Below, piece by piece: positions 21,208 through 37,000 of a stretch of DNA of 64,000 nt; the first letter of the stretch is position 1; each line of letters begins with the position of its first letter. The stretch is from assembly GCA_027886185.1 (NCBI GenBank), contig WOAB01000321.1:1765192-1829191 (forward strand). The letters run 5' to 3'. Below the pieces are notes generated by a model. It made no database searches. It was not told the origin of the DNA and worked only from the letters and a program-made list of their open reading frames with translations. This stretch comes from Rheum nobile (taxonomy: Eukaryota; Streptophyta; Magnoliopsida; Caryophyllales; Polygonaceae). The position numbers and the translations under genes are program-made.

Positions 21208-24200
21208 TGAATCATCTTATATTGTCAAAAAATTGTGGGAAACAAAGAGCTAAGAGTTCGGGCGACAAACAATACTATAAACACCTACGATTTACCATTT
21301 ACGACATAAGGCACAACTTTGAGCGAATGTTATGTGTTTCAAATTTTGTCAATTTCTTTCCATTAATCATCTTATATTGTCAAAATATTAGGGGTAAACA
21401 AAGAGCTTGAGTTTGGGCGACAAACAATACTAAAACAACTACTATTTACCAATTACGATAGAAGGCACAACTTTGAGCGAAAGTTATGAGTTTCAACTTC
21501 TGTAAATTTATTTCCATGAATCTTCTTATATTGTTAAAATATTAGGAAGGAAACAAAGATCTAAGATTTTGGAAGAAAAACAACACTAAAAACATCTAAG
21601 ATTTACCATTTACGAAACACAAGGCACAACTTTGACCGAAAGTTATGCGTTTCAAATTTTGTCAATTTCTTTCTGTGAATCATCTAATAATGTCAAAGTA
21701 TTGGCGGAAACAAAGAGCTAAGAGTTTGGGCGCCAAACAACACTAATAACACCTATGTTTTACCATTTACGACACACGGCTCAACTTTGAGAGAAAGTTA
21801 TGAGTTTCAAATTTTGTCAATTTCTTTTCAATAATCATCTTATTTTGTCAAAATATTGGGAAGGAAACAAAGAGCTAAGAGTTTGGGCAAAAAACAAAAC
21901 TAAAAACACATACGATTTTCCATTTTTGACAAAAGGCACAACTTTGAGCGAAAGTTATGAGTTTCAAATTTTGTCAATTTATTTTCGTGAATCATCTTAT
22001 ATTGTCAAAATATTGTCGGAAAACATAGAGCTAAGAGTTTGGGCAACAAACAACACTAAAACCACCTAGGATATACCACTTACGGCATATGATGCAACTT
22101 TGACTGAAAGTTAAGAGTTTCAAATTTTGTCAATTTTTTTATGTGAATCATCTTATATTGTCTAAATATTGTGGAAAACAAAGAGCTAAGAGTTCGGGGT
22201 ACAAACAATACTATGAACACCTACGATTTACCATTTACGACATAAGGCACAACTTTGAGCGAATGTTATGTGTTTCAAATTTTGTCAATTTCTTTCCATT
22301 ATTCATCTTATATTGTCAAAATATTAGGGGTAAACAAAGACCTTGAGTTTGGGCGACAAACATTACTAAAACAACTACGATTTACCAATTACGAGAGAAG
22401 GCTCAACTTTGAGTGAAAGTTATGAGTTTCAACTTTTGTAAATTTATTTCCGTGAATCATCTTATATTGTTAAAATATTAGGAAGGAAACAAAGATCTAA
22501 GAGTTTGGAAGACAAACAACAATAAAACCATCTAAGATTTACCATTTACGAAACACAAGGCACAACTTTGACCGAAAGTTATGCGTTTTAAATTTTGTCA
22601 ATTTCTTTCTGTGAATCATCTAATAATGTCAAAATATTGACGGAAACAAAGAGCTAAGAGTTTGGGCGCCAAACAACACTAAAAACACCTATGTTTTACC
22701 ATTTACGACACACGGCTCAACTTTGAGAGAAAGTTATGAGTTTCACATTTTGTCAATTTCTTTTCAAGAATCATCTTATTTTGTCAAAACATTGCGAAGG
22801 AAACAAAGAGCTAAGAGTTTGGGCAACAAACAACACTAAAAACACCTACGATTTTTCATTTACGACAAAAGGCACAACTTTGAGCGAAAGTTATGAGTTT
22901 CAAATTTTGTCAATTTATTTCCGTGAATCATCTTATATTGTCTAAATATTGGGGGAAAACAAAGAGCTAAGGGTTTGGGCAACAAACAACACTAAAACCA
23001 CCTAGGATATACCACTTACGACATATGATGCAACTTTGAGTGAAAGTTAAGAGTTTCAAATTTTGTCAATTTTTTTTATGTAAATCATCTTATATTGTCA
23101 AAATATTGTGGGAAACAAAGAGCTAAGAGTTCGGGCGAAAAACAATACTATAAACACCTACGATTTACCATTTACGACATAAGGCATAACTTTGAGCGAA
23201 TGTTATGTATTTCAAATTTTGTCAATTTCTTTCCATGAATCATCTTATATTGTCAAAATATTAGGGGGGGAAACAAAGAGCTTGAGTTTGGGCGACAAAC
23301 AATACTAAAAACAACTACGATTTACCAATTACGAGAGAAGGCACAACTTTGAGTGAAAGTTATGAGTTTCAACTTTTGTAAATTTATTTCCGTGAATCAT
23401 CTTATATTGTTAAAATATTAGGAAGGAAACAAAGATCTAAGAGTTTGGAAGACAAACAACAATAAAAACATCTAAGATTTACCATTTACGAAACACAAGG
23501 CACAACTTTGACCGAAAGTTATGCGTTTCAAATTTTGTCAATTTCTTTCTGTGAATCATCTAATAATGTCAAAATATTGGCGGAAACAAAGAGCTAAGAG
23601 TTTGGGCGCCAAACAACACTAAAAACACCTACGTTTTACCATTTACGACACACGGCTCAACTTTGAGAGAAAGTTATGAGTTTCAAATTTTGTAAATTTC
23701 TTTTCAATAATCATCTTATTTTGTCAAAATATTGGGAAGGAAACAAAGAGCTAAGAGTTTGGACAACAAACAAAACTAAAAACACATACGATTTTCCATT
23801 TATGACAAAAGGCACAACTTTGAGCGAAAGTTATGAGTTTCAAATTTTGTCAATTTAATTTCGTGAATCATCTAATATTGTCAAAATATTGTGGGAAAAC
23901 AAAGAGCTAAGAGTTTGGGCAACAAACAACACTAAAACCACCTAGGATATACCACTTACGACATATGATGCAACTTTGAGTGAAAGTTAAGAGTTTCAAA
24001 TTTTATCAATTTTTTTAATGTGAATCATCTTATATTGTCAAAATATTGTGGAAAACAAAGAGCTAAGAGTTCGGGCGACAAACAATACTATAAATACCTA
24101 CGATTTACCATTTACGACACATGGCACAACTTTGAGCGAATGTTATGTGTTTCAAATTTTGTCAATTTCTTTCCATTAATCATCTTATATTATCAAAATA

Positions 24201-25589
24201 TTAGGGGTAAACAAAGAGCTTGAGTTTGGGCGACAAACAATACTAAAACAACTACTATTTACCAATTACGATAGAAGGCACAACTTTGAGCGAAAGTTAT
24301 GAGTTTCAACTTTTGTAAATTTATTTTCGTGAATCATCTTATATTGTTAAAATATTAGGAAGGAAACAAAGATCTAAGAGTTTGGAAGACAAACAACAAT
24401 AAAAACATCTAAGATTTACCATTTACGAAACACAAGGCACAACTTTGACCGAAAGTTATGCGTTTCAAATTTTGTCAATTTCTTTCTGTGAATCATCTAA
24501 TAATGTCAAAATATTGGCGAAAACAAAGAGCTACGAGTTTGGGCACCAAAGAACACTAAAAACACCTATGTTTTACCATTTACGACACACGGCTCAACTT
24601 TGAGAGAAAGTTATGAGTTTCACATTTTGTCTATTTCTTTTCAAGAATCATCTTAATTTGTCAAAATAATGCGAAGGAAACAAAGAGCTAAGAGTTTGGG
24701 CAACAAACAACACTAAAAACACCTACGATTTTCCATTTTCGACAAAAGGCACAACTTTGAGCGAAAGTTATGAGTTTCAAATTTTGTCAATTTATTTCTG
24801 TGAATCATCTTATATTGTCTAAATATTGTGGGAAAACAAAGAGCTAAGAGTTTGGGCAACAAACAACACTAAAATCACCTAGGATATACCACTTACGACA
24901 TATGATGCAACTTTGAGTGAAAGTAAAGAGTTTCAAATTTTGTCAATTTTTTTTTATGTAAATCATCTTATATTGTCAAAATATTGTGGGAAACAAAGAG
25001 CTAAGAGTTCGGGCAAAAAACAATACTATAAACACCTACGATTTACCATTTACGAGATAAGGCATAACTTTGAGCGAATGTTATGTGTTTCAAATTTTGT
25101 CAATTTCTTTCCATGAATCATCTTATATTGTCAAAATATTAGGGGGGGAAACAAAGAGCTTGATTTTGGGCGACAAACAATACTAAAAACAACTACGATT
25201 TATCAATTACGAGAGAAGGCACAACTTTGAGTGAAAGTTATGAGTTTCAACTTTTGTAAATTTATTTCCGTGAATCATCTTATATTGTTAAAATATTAGG
25301 AAGGAAACAAAGATCTAAGAGTTTGGAAGAAAAACAACACAAAAAACATCTAAGATTTACCATTTACGAAACACAAGGCACAACTTTGACCGAAAGTTAT
25401 GCGTTTCAAATTTTGTCAATTTCTTTCTGTGAATCATCTAATAATGTCAAAGTATTGGCGAAAACAAAGAGCTAAGAGTTTGGGCGCCAAACAACACTAA
25501 AAACACTTACGTTTTACCATTTACGACACACGGCTCAACTTTTAGAGAAAGTTATGTGTTTCGAATTTTGTCAATTTCTTTTCAATAAT

Positions 25590-28500
25590 CATCTTATTTT
25601 GTCAAAATATTGGGAAGGAAACAAAGAGCTAAGAGTTTGGGCAACAAACAAAACTAAAAACACATACGATTTTCCATTTATGACGAAAGGCACAACTTTG
25701 AGCGAAAGTTATGAGTTTCAAATTTTGTCAATTTATTTTCGTGAATCATCTTATATTGTCAAAATATTGTGGGAAAACAAAGAGCTAAGAGTTTGGGCAA
25801 CAAACAACACTAAAACCACCTAGGATATACCACTTACGACATATGATGCAACTTTGAGTGAAAGTTAAGAGTTTCAAATTTTGTCAATTTTTTTTATGTG
25901 AATCATCTTATATTGTCAAAACATTGTGGAAAACAAAGAGCTAAGAGTTCGGGCGACAATCAATACTATAAACACCTACGATTTACCGTTTACGACATAA
26001 GGCACAACTTTGATTGAATGTTATGTGTTTCAAATTTTGTCATGTTCTTTCCATTAATCATCTTATATTGTCAAAATATTAGGGGTAAACAAAGATCTTG
26101 AGTTTGGGCGACAAACAATACTAAAACAACTACGATTTACCAATTACGACAGAAGGCACAACTTTGAGCGAAAGTTATGAGTTTTAAAATTTGTCAATTT
26201 ATTTCCGTGAATCATCTTATATTGTTAAAATATTAGGAAGGAAACAAAGATCTAAGAGTTTGGAAGACAAACAACACTAAAAACATCTAAGATTTACCAT
26301 TTACGAAACACAAGGCACAATTTTGACCGAAAGTTATGCGTTTCAAATTTTGTCAATTTCTTTCTGTGAATCATCTAATAATGTCAAAGTATTGGCGGAA
26401 ACAAAGAGCTAAGAGTTTGGGCGTCAAACAACACTAAAAACACCTACGTTTTACCATTTATGACACACGGCTCAACTTTGAGAGAAAGTTATGAGTTTCA
26501 AATTTTGTCAATTTCTTTTCAATAATCATCTTATTTTGTCAAAATATTGGGAAGTAAACAAAGAGCTAAGAGTTTGGGCAACAAACAACACTAACAACAC
26601 CTACGATTTTCCATTTACGACAAAAGGCACAACTTTGAGCGAAAATTATGAGTTTTAAAATTTGTCAATTTATTTCCGTGAATCATCTTATATTGTTAAA
26701 ATATTAGGAAGGAAACAAAGATCTAAGAGTTTGGAAGACAAACAACAATAAAAACATCTAAGATTTACCATTTACGAAACAAAAGGCACAACTTTGACCG
26801 AAAGTTATGCGTTTCAAATTTTGTCAACTTCTTTCTGTGAATCATCTAATAATGTCAAAATATTGGCGGAAACAAAGAGCTAAGAGTTTGGGCGCCAAAC
26901 AACACTAAAAACACCTATGTTTTACCGTTTACGACACACAGCTCAACTTTGAGAGAAAGTTATGAGTTTCACATTTTGTCAATTTATTTTCAAGAATCAT
27001 CTTATTTTGTCAAAATATTGCGAAGGAAACAAAGAGCTAAGAGTTTGGGCGCCAAACAACACTAAAAACATCTACGTTTTATCATTTACGACACACGGCT
27101 CAACTTTGAGAGAAAGTTATGAGTTTCAAATTTTGTCAATTTCTTTTCAAGAATCTTCTTATTTTGTCAAAATATTGGGAAGGAAACAAAGAGCTAAGAG
27201 TTTGGGCAACAAACAACACTAAAAACACCTACGATTTTCCATTTACGACAAAAGGTACAACTTTGAGTGAGTGATATGAGTTTTAAAATTTGTCAATTTA
27301 TTTTCGTGAATCATCTTATATTGTTATAATATTGTGGGAAAATAAAGAGCTAAGAGTTTGGGCAACAAACAACACTAAAACCACCTAGGATATACCACTT
27401 ACGACATATGTTGCAACTTTGAGTGAAAGTTAAGAGTTTCAAATTTTGTCAATTTTTTTTATGTGAATCATCTTATATTGTCAAAATACTGTGGGAAACA
27501 AAGATGTAAGAGTTCGGGAGACAAAAATACTATAAACACCTACGATTTACCATTTACGACATAAGGCACAACTTTGAGCGAAAGTTATGAGTTTCAACTT
27601 TTGTAAATTTATTTCCGTTGATGATCTTATATTGTTAAAATATTAGGAAGGAAACAAAGATCTAAGAGTTTGGAAGAAAAACAACACTAAAAACATCTAA
27701 GATTTACCATTTACGAAACACAAGGCACAACTTTGACAGAAAGTTATGCATTTCAAATTTTGTCAATTTCTTTCTGTGAATCATCTAATAATGTCAAAAT
27801 ATTGGCGAAAACAAAGAGCTAAGAGTTTGGGCCCCAAACAACACTAAAAACACCCATGTTTTACCGTTTACGACACACAGCTCAACTTTGAGAGAAAGTT
27901 ATGAGTTTCACATTTTGTCAATTTATTTTCAAGAATCATCTTATTTTGTCAAAATATTGCGAAGGAAACAAAGAGCTAAGAGTTTGGGCAACAAACAACA
28001 CTAAAAACACCTACGATTTTCCATTTACGACAAAAGGCACAACTTTGAGCGAATGTTATGTGTTTCAAATTTTGTCAAATTCTTTCCATGAATTATCTTA
28101 TATTGTCAAAATATTAGGGGGGAAACAAAGAGCATCAGTTTGGGCGACAAACAATACTAAAAACAACTACGATTTACCAATTTCGACAGAAGGCACAACT
28201 TTGAGCGAAAGTTATGAGTTTTAACTTTTGTAAATTTATTTCCGTGAATCATCTTATATTGTTAAAATAGTAGGAAGGAAACAAAGATCTAAGAGTTTGG
28301 AAGAAAAACAACACTAAAAACATCTAAGATTTACCATTTACGAAACACAAGGCATAACTTTGACCGAAAGTTATGCGTTTCAAATTTTGTCAATTTCTTT
28401 CGGTGAATCATCTAATAATGTCAAAGTATTGGCGAAAACAAAGAGCTAAGAGTTTGGGCACCAAACAACACTAATAACACCTATGTTTTACCATTTACGA

Positions 28501-31500
28501 CACACGGCTCAACTTTGAGAGAAAGTTATGAGTTTCAAATTTTGTAAATTTATTTTCAATAATCATCTTATTTTGTCAAAATATTGGGAAGGAAACAAAG
28601 AGCTAAGAGTTTGGGCAACAAACAAAACTAAAAACACATACGATTTTCCATTTATGACGAAAGGCACAACTTTGAGCGAAAGTTATGAGTTTCAAATTTT
28701 GTCAATTTATTTTCGTGAATCATCTTATATTGTCAAAATATTGTGGGAAAACAAAGTGCTAAGAGTTTGGGCAACAAACAACACTAAAACCACCTAGGAT
28801 ATACCACTTACGACATATGATGCAACTTTGAGTGAAAGTTAAGAGTTTCAAATTTTGTCAATTTTTTTTATGTGAATCATCTTATATTGTCAAAACATTG
28901 TGGAAAACAAAGAGCTAAGAGTTCGGGCGACAATCAATACTATAAACACCTACGATTTACCGTTTACGACATAAGGCACAACTTTGATTGAATGTTATGT
29001 GTTTCAAATTTTGTCATGTTCTTTCCATTAATCATCTTATATTGTCAAAATATTAGGGGTAAACAAAGATCTTGAGTTTGGGCGACAAACAATACTAAAA
29101 CAACTACGATTTACCAATTACGACAGAAGGCACAACTTTGAGCGAAAGTTATGAGTTTTAAAATTTGTCAATTTATTTCCGTGAATCATCTTATATTGTT
29201 AAAATATTAGGAAGGAAACAAAGATCTAAGAGTTTGGAAGACAAACAACACTTAAAACATCTAAGATTTACCATTTACGAAACACAAGGCACAATTTTGA
29301 CCGAAAGTTATGCGTTTCAAATTTTGTCAATTTCTTTCTGTGAATCATCTAATAATGTCAAAGTATTGGCGGAAACAAAGAGCTAAGAGTTTGGGCGTCA
29401 AACAACACTAAAAACACCTACGTTTTACCATTTATGACACACGGCTCAACTTTGAGAGAAAGTTATGAGTTTCAAATTTTGTCAATTTCTTTTCAATAAT
29501 CATCTTATTTTGTCAAAATATTGGGAAGTAAACAAAGAGCTAAGAGTTTGGGCAACAAACAACACTAACAACACCTACGATTTTCCATTTACGACAAAAG
29601 GCACAACTTTGAGCGAAAATTATGAGTTTTAAAATTTGTCAATTTATTTCCGTGAATCATCTTATATTGTTAAAATATTAGGAAGGAAACAAAGATCTAA
29701 GAGTTTGGAAGACAAACAACAATAAAAACATCTAAGATTTACCATTTACGAAACAAAAGGCACAACTTTGACCGAAAGTTATGCGTTTCAAATTTTGTCA
29801 ACTTCTTTCTGTGAATCATCTAATAATGTCAAAATATTGGCGGAAACAAAGAGCTAAGAGTTTGGGCGCCAAACAACACTAAAAACACCTATGTTTTACC
29901 GTTTACGACACACAGCTCAACTTTGAGAGAAAGTTATGAGTTTCACATTTTGTCAATTTATTTTCAAGAATCATCTTATTTTGTCAAAATATTGCGAAGG
30001 AAACAAAGAGCTAAGAGTTTGGGCGCCAAACAACACTAAAAACATCTACGTTTTATCATTTACGACACACGGCTCAACTTTGAGAGAAAGTTATGAGTTT
30101 CAAATTTTGTCAATTTCTTTTCAAGAATCTTCTTATTTTGTCAAAATATTGGGAAGGAAACAAAGAGCTAAGAGTTTGGGCAACAAACAACACTAAAAAC
30201 ACCTACGATTTTCCATTTACGACAAAAGGTACAACTTTGAGTGAGTGATATGAGTTTTAAAATTTGTCAATTTATTTTCGTGAATCATCTTATATTGTTA
30301 TAATATTGTGGGAAAATAAAGAGCTAAGAGTTTGGGCAACAAACAACACTAAAACCACCTAGGATATACCACTTACGACATATGTTGCAACTTTGAGTGA
30401 AAGTTAAGAGTTTCAAATTTTGTCAATTTTTTTTATGTGAATCATCTTATATTGTCAAAATACTGTGGGAAACAAAGATGTAAGAGTTCGGGAGACAAAA
30501 ATACTATAAACACCTACGATTTACCATTTACGACATAAGGCACAACTTTGAGCGAAAGTTATGAGTTTCAACTTTTGTAAATTTATTTCCGTTGATGATC
30601 TTATATTGTTAAAATATTAGGAAGGAAACAAAGATCTAAGAGTTTGGAAGAAAAACAACACTAAAAACATCTAAGATTTACCATTTACGAAACACAAGGC
30701 ACAACTTTGACAGAAAGTTATGCATTTCAAATTTTGTCAATTTCTTTCTGTGAATCATCTAATAATGTCAAAATATTGGCGAAAACAAAGAGCTAAGAGT
30801 TTGGGCGCCAAACAACACTAAAAACACCCATGTTTTACCGTTTACGACACACAGCTCAACTTTGAGAGAAAGTTATGAGTTTCACATTTTGTCAATTTAT
30901 TTTCAAGAATCATCTTATTTTGTCAAAATATTGCGAAGGAAACAAAGAGCTAAGAGTTTGGGCAACAAACAACACTAAAAACACCTACGATTTTCCATTT
31001 ACGACAAAAGGCACAACTTTGAGCGAATGTTATGTGTTTCAAATTTTGTCAAATTCTTTCCATGAATTATCTTATATTGTCAAAATATTAGGGGGGAAAC
31101 AAAGAGCATCAGTTTGGGCGACAAACAATACTAAAAACAACTACGATTTACCAATTTCGACAGAAGGCACAACTTTGAGCGAAAGTTATGAGTTTTAACT
31201 TTTGTAAATTTATTTCCGTGAATCATCTTATATTGTTAAAATAGTAGGAAGGAAACAAAGATCTAAGAGTTTGGAAGAAAAACAACACTAAAAACATCTA
31301 AGATTTACCATTTACGAAACACAAGGCATAACTTTGACCGAAAGTTATGCGTTTCAAATTTTGTCAATTTCTTTCGGTGAATCATCTAATAATGTCAAAG
31401 TATTGGCGAAAACAAAGAGCTAAGAGTTTGGGCACCAAACAACACTAATAACACCTATGTTTTACCATTTACGACACACGGCTCAACTTTGAGAGAAAGT

Positions 31501-31537
31501 TATGAGTTTCAAATTTTGTAAATTTATTTTCAATAAT
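25590..31537 (+). repeat. Tandem duplication of a 2974-bp (19-monomer) block
   Basis: Copy 1 is about 25590-28563 and copy 2 about 28564-31537. They share rare private variants: GACGAAAGGCAC in an A monomer (25684 and 28658), GACAATCAATACTAT and TTGATTGAATG in C, and a truncated C/D hybrid (GTTGATGATC near 27618 and 30592). Very few differences are visible between copies, so the event is recent. Confidence 0.88.
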
Positions 31538-34029
31538 CATCTTATTTTGTCAAAATATTGGGAAGGAAACAAAGAGCTAAGAGTTTGGGCAACAAACAAA
31601 ACTAAAAACACATACGATTTTCCATTTATGACAAAAGGCACAACTTTGAGCGAAAGTTATGAGTTTCAAATTTTGTTAATTTATTTTCGGGAATCATCTT
31701 ATATTGTCAAAATATTGTGGGAAAACAAAGAGCTAAGAGTTTGGGCAACAAACAACACTAAAACCACCTAGGATATACCACTTACGACATATGATGCAAC
31801 TTTGAGTGAAAGTTAAGAGTTTCAAATTTTGTCAATTTTTTTATGTGAATCATCTTATATTGTCTAAATATTGTGGAAAACAAAGAGCTAAGAGTTCGGG
31901 CGACAAACAATACTATAAACACCTACGATTTACCATTTACGACATAAGGCACAACTTTGAGCGAATGTTATGTGTTTCAAATTTTGTCAATTTCTTTCCA
32001 TTATTCATCTTATATTGTAAAAATATTAGGGGTAAACAAAGAGCTTGAGTTTGGGCGACAAACATTACTAAAACAACTACGATTTACCAATTACGAGAGA
32101 AGGCACAACTTTGAGTGAAAGTTATGAGTTTCAACTTTTGTAAATTTATTTCCGTGAATCATCTTATATTGTTAAAATATTAGGAAGAAAACAAAGATCT
32201 AAGAGTTTGGAAGACAAACAACAATAAAACCATCTAAGATTTACCATTTACGAAACACAAGGCACAACTTTGACCGAAAGTTATGCGTTTCAAATTTTGT
32301 CAATTTCTTTATGTGAATCATCTAATAATGTCAAAATATTGGCGAAAACAAAGAGCTAAGAGTTTGGGCGCCAAACAACACTACAAACACCTATGTTTTA
32401 CCATTTACGACACACTGCTCAACTTTGAGAGAACGTTATGAGTTTCACATTTTGTCAATTTCTTTTCAAGAATCATCTTATTTTGTCAAAATATTGCGAA
32501 GGAAACAAAGAGCTAAGAGTTTGGGCAACAAACAACACTAAAAACACCTACGATTTTCCATTTGCGACAAAAGGCACAAATTTGAGAAAAAATTATGAGT
32601 TTCAAATTTTGTCAATTTATTTCCGTGAATCATCTTATATTGTCTAAATATTGGGGGAAAACAAAGAGCTAAGAGTTTGGGCAACAAACAACACTAAAAC
32701 CACCTAGGATATACCACTTACGACATATGATGCAACTTTGAGTGAAAGTTAAGAGTTTCAAATTTTGTCAATTTTTTTTATGTAAATCATCTTATATTGT
32801 CAAAATATTGTGGGAAATAAAGAGCTAAGAGTTCGGGCGACAAAAAATACTATAAACACCTACGGTTTACCATTTACGACATAAGGCATAACTTTGAGCA
32901 AATGTTATGTGTTTTAAATTTTGTCAATTTCTTTCCATGAATCATCTTATATTGTCAAAATATTAGGGGGAAACAAAGAGCTTGAGTTTGGGCGACAAAC
33001 AATACTAAAAACAACTACGATTTACCAATTACGAGAGAAGGCACAACTTTGAGTGAAAGTTATGAGTTTCAACTTTTGTAAATTTATTTCCGTGAATCAT
33101 CTTATATTGTTAAAATATTAGGAAGGAAACAAAGATCCAAGAGTTTGGAAGAAAAACAACACAACAAAACATCTAAGATTTACCATTTACGAAACACAAG
33201 GCACAACTTTGCCCGAAAGTTATGCGTTTCAAATTTTGTCAATTTCTTTCTGTGAATCATCTAATAATGTCAAAGTATTGGCGGAAACAAAGAGCTAAGA
33301 GTTTGGGCGCCAGACAACACTAAAAACACATACGTTTCACCATTTACGACACACGGCTCAACTTTGAGAGAAAGTTATGAGTTTCAAATTTTGTCAATTT
33401 CTTTTCAATAATCATCTTATTTTGTCAAAATATTGGGAAGGAAACAAAGAGCTAAGAGTTTGGGCAACAAAAAAAAACTAAAAACACATACGATTTTCCA
33501 TTTATGACAAAAGGCACAACTTTGAGCGAAAGTTATGAGTTTCAAATTTTGTCAATTTATTTTCGTGAATCATCTTATATTGTCAAAATATTGTGGGAAA
33601 ACAAAGAGCTAAGAGTTTGGGCAACAAACAACACTAAAACCACCTAGGATATACCACTTACGATATGATGCAACTTTGAGTGAAAGTTAAGAGTTTCAAA
33701 TTTTGTCAATTTTTTTTATGTGAATCATCTTATATTGTCAAAATTTTGTGGAAAACAAAGAGCTAAGAGTTCGGGCGACAAACAATACTATAAACACCTA
33801 CGATTTATCATTTACGAGATATGGCACAACTTTGAGCGAATGTTATGTGTTTCAAATTTTGTCAATTTCTTTCCATTAATCATCTTATATTGTCAAAATA
33901 TTAGGGGTAAAAAAAGAGCTTGAGTTTGGGCGACAAACAATACTAAAACAACTACTATTTACAAATTACGATAGAAGGCACAACTTTGAGCGAAAGTTAT
34001 GAGTTTCAACTTTTGTAAATTTATTTCCG

Positions 34030-37000
34030 TGAATCATCTTATATTGTTAAAATATTAGGAAGGAAACAAAGATCTAACAGTTTGGAAGAAAAACAACACT
34101 AAAAACATCTAAGATTTACCATTTATGCATTTCAAATTTTGTCAATTTCTTTCTGTGAATCATCTAATAATGTAAAAATATTGGCGAAAACAAAGAGCTA
34201 AGAGTTTGGGCGCCAAACAACACTAAAAACACCTATGTTTTACCATTTACGACACACGGCTCAACTTTGAGAGAAAGTTAAGAGTTTCACATTTTGTCAA
34301 TTTCTTTTCAAGAATCATCTTATTTTGTCAAAATATTGTGAAGGAAACAAAGAGCTAAGAGTTTGGGCAACAAACAACACTAAAAACACCTACGATTTTC
34401 CATTTACGACAAAAGGCACAACTTTGAGCGAATGTTATGTGTTTCAAATTTTGTCAAATTCTTTCCTTGAATCATCTTATTTTGTCAAAATATTAGGGGG
34501 GAAACAAAGAGCATCAGTTTGGGCGACAAACAATAATAAAAACAACTACGATTTACGAATTACGACAGAAGGCACAACTTTGAGCGAAAGTTATGAGTTT
34601 CAACTTTTGTAAATTTATTTCCGTGAATCATCTTATATTGTTCAAATACTAGGAAGGAAACAAAGATCTAAGAGTTTGGAAGAAAAACAACACTAAAAAC
34701 ATCTAAGATTTACCATTTACGAAACACAAGGCACAACTTTGACCGAAAGTTATGCGTTTCAAATTTTGTCAATTTCTTTCTGTGAATCATCTAATAATGT
34801 CAAAGTATTGGCGGAAACAAAGAGCTAAGAGTTTGGGCGCCAAACAACACTAATAACACCTACGTTTTACCATTTACGACACACGGCTCAACTTTGAGAG
34901 AAAGTTATGAGTTTCAAATTTTGTAAATTTCTTTTCAATAATCATCTTATTTTGTCAAAATATTGGGAAGGAAACAAAGAGCTAAGAGTTTGGGTAACAA
35001 ACAAAACTAAAAACACATACGATTTTCCATTTATGACAAAAGGCACAACTTTGAGCGAAAGTTATGAGTTTCAAATTTTGTCAATTTATTTTCGTGAATC
35101 ATCTTATATTGTCAAAATATTGTGGAAAAACAAAGAGCTAAGAGTTTGGGCAACAAACAACACTAAAACTACCTAGGATATACCACTTACGACATATGAT
35201 GCAACTTTGAGTGAAAGTTAAGAGTTTCAAATTTTGTCAATTTTTTTTATGTGAATCACCTTATATTGTCAAAATATTGTGGAAAACAAAGAGCTAAGAG
35301 TTCGGGCGACAAACAATACTATAAACACCTACGATTTACCATTTACGACATAAGGCACAACTTTGAGCGAATGTTATGTGTTTCAAATTTTGTCAATTTC
35401 TTTCCATTAATCATCTTATATTGTCAAAATATTAGGGGTAAAAAAAGAGCTTGAGTTTGGGCGACAAACAATACTAAAACAACTACTATTTACAAATTAC
35501 GATAGAAGGCACAACTTTGAGCGAAAGTTATGAGTTTCAACTTTTGTAAATTTATTTCCGTGAATCATCTTATATTGTTAAAATATTATGAAGGAAACAA
35601 AGATCTAAGAGTTTGGAAGACAAACAACAATAAAAACATCTAAGATTTACCATTTACGAAACACAAGGCACAACTTTGACCGAAAGTTATGCGTTGCAAA
35701 TTTTGTCAATTTCTTTCTGTGAATCATCTAATAATGTCAAAATATTGGAGAAAACAAAGAGCTAAGAGTTTGGGCGCCAAAAAACACTAAAAACACCTAT
35801 GTTTTTCCATTTACGACACACGGCTCAACTTTGAGAGAACGTTATGAGTTTCATATTTTGTCAATTTCTTTTCAAGAATCATCTTATTTTGTCAAAATAT
35901 TGCGAAGGAAACAAAGAGCTAAGAGTTTGGGCAACAAACAACACTAAAAACACCTACGATTTTCCATTTACGACAAAAGGCACAACTTTGAGCGAAAGTT
36001 ATGAGTTTCAAATTTTGTCAAACTCTTTCCATGAATCATCTTATATTGTCAAAATATTAGGGGGGAAACAAAGAGCATCAGTTTGGGCGACAAACAATAC
36101 TTAAAACAACTACGATTTACCAATTACGACAGAAGGCACAACTTTGAGCGAAAGTTATGAGTTTCAACTTTTGTAAATTTATTTCCGTGAATCATCTTAT
36201 ATTGTTAAAATATTAGGAAGGAAACAAAGATCTAACAGTTTGGAAGAAAAACAACACTAAAAACATCTAAGATTTACCATTTATGCATTTAAAATTTTGT
36301 CAATTTCTTTCTGTGAATCATCTAATAATGTAAAAATATTGGCGAAAACAAAGAGCTAAGAGTTTGGGCGCTAAACAACACTAAAAACACCTATGTTTTA
36401 CCATTTACGACACACGGCTCAACTTTGAGAGAAAGTTAAGAGTTTCACATTTTGTCAATTTCTTTTCAAGAATCATCTTATTTTGTTAAAATATTGTGAA
36501 GGAAACAAAGAGCTAAGAGTTTGGGCAACAAACAACACTAAAAACACCTACGATTTTCCATTTACGACAAAAGGCACAACTTTGAGCGAATGTTATGTGT
36601 TTCAAATTTTGTCAAATTCTTTCCTTGAATCATCTTATATTGTCAAAATATTAGGGGGGAAACAAAGAGCATCAGTTTGGGCGACAAACAATAATAAAAA
36701 CAACTACGATTTACCAATTACGATAGAAGGCCCAACTTTGAGCGAAAGTTATGAGTTTCAACTTTTGTAAAATTATTTCCGTGAATCATCTTATATTGTT
36801 AAAATACTAGGAAGGAAACAAAGATCTAAGAGTTTGGAAGAAAAACAACACTAAAAACATCTAAGATTTACCATTTACGAAACACAAGGCACAACTTTGA
36901 CCGAAAGTTATGCGTTTCAAATTTTGTCAATTTCTTTCTGTTAATCATCTAATAATGTCAAAGTATTGGCGGAAACAAATAGCTAAGAGTTTGGGCGCCA

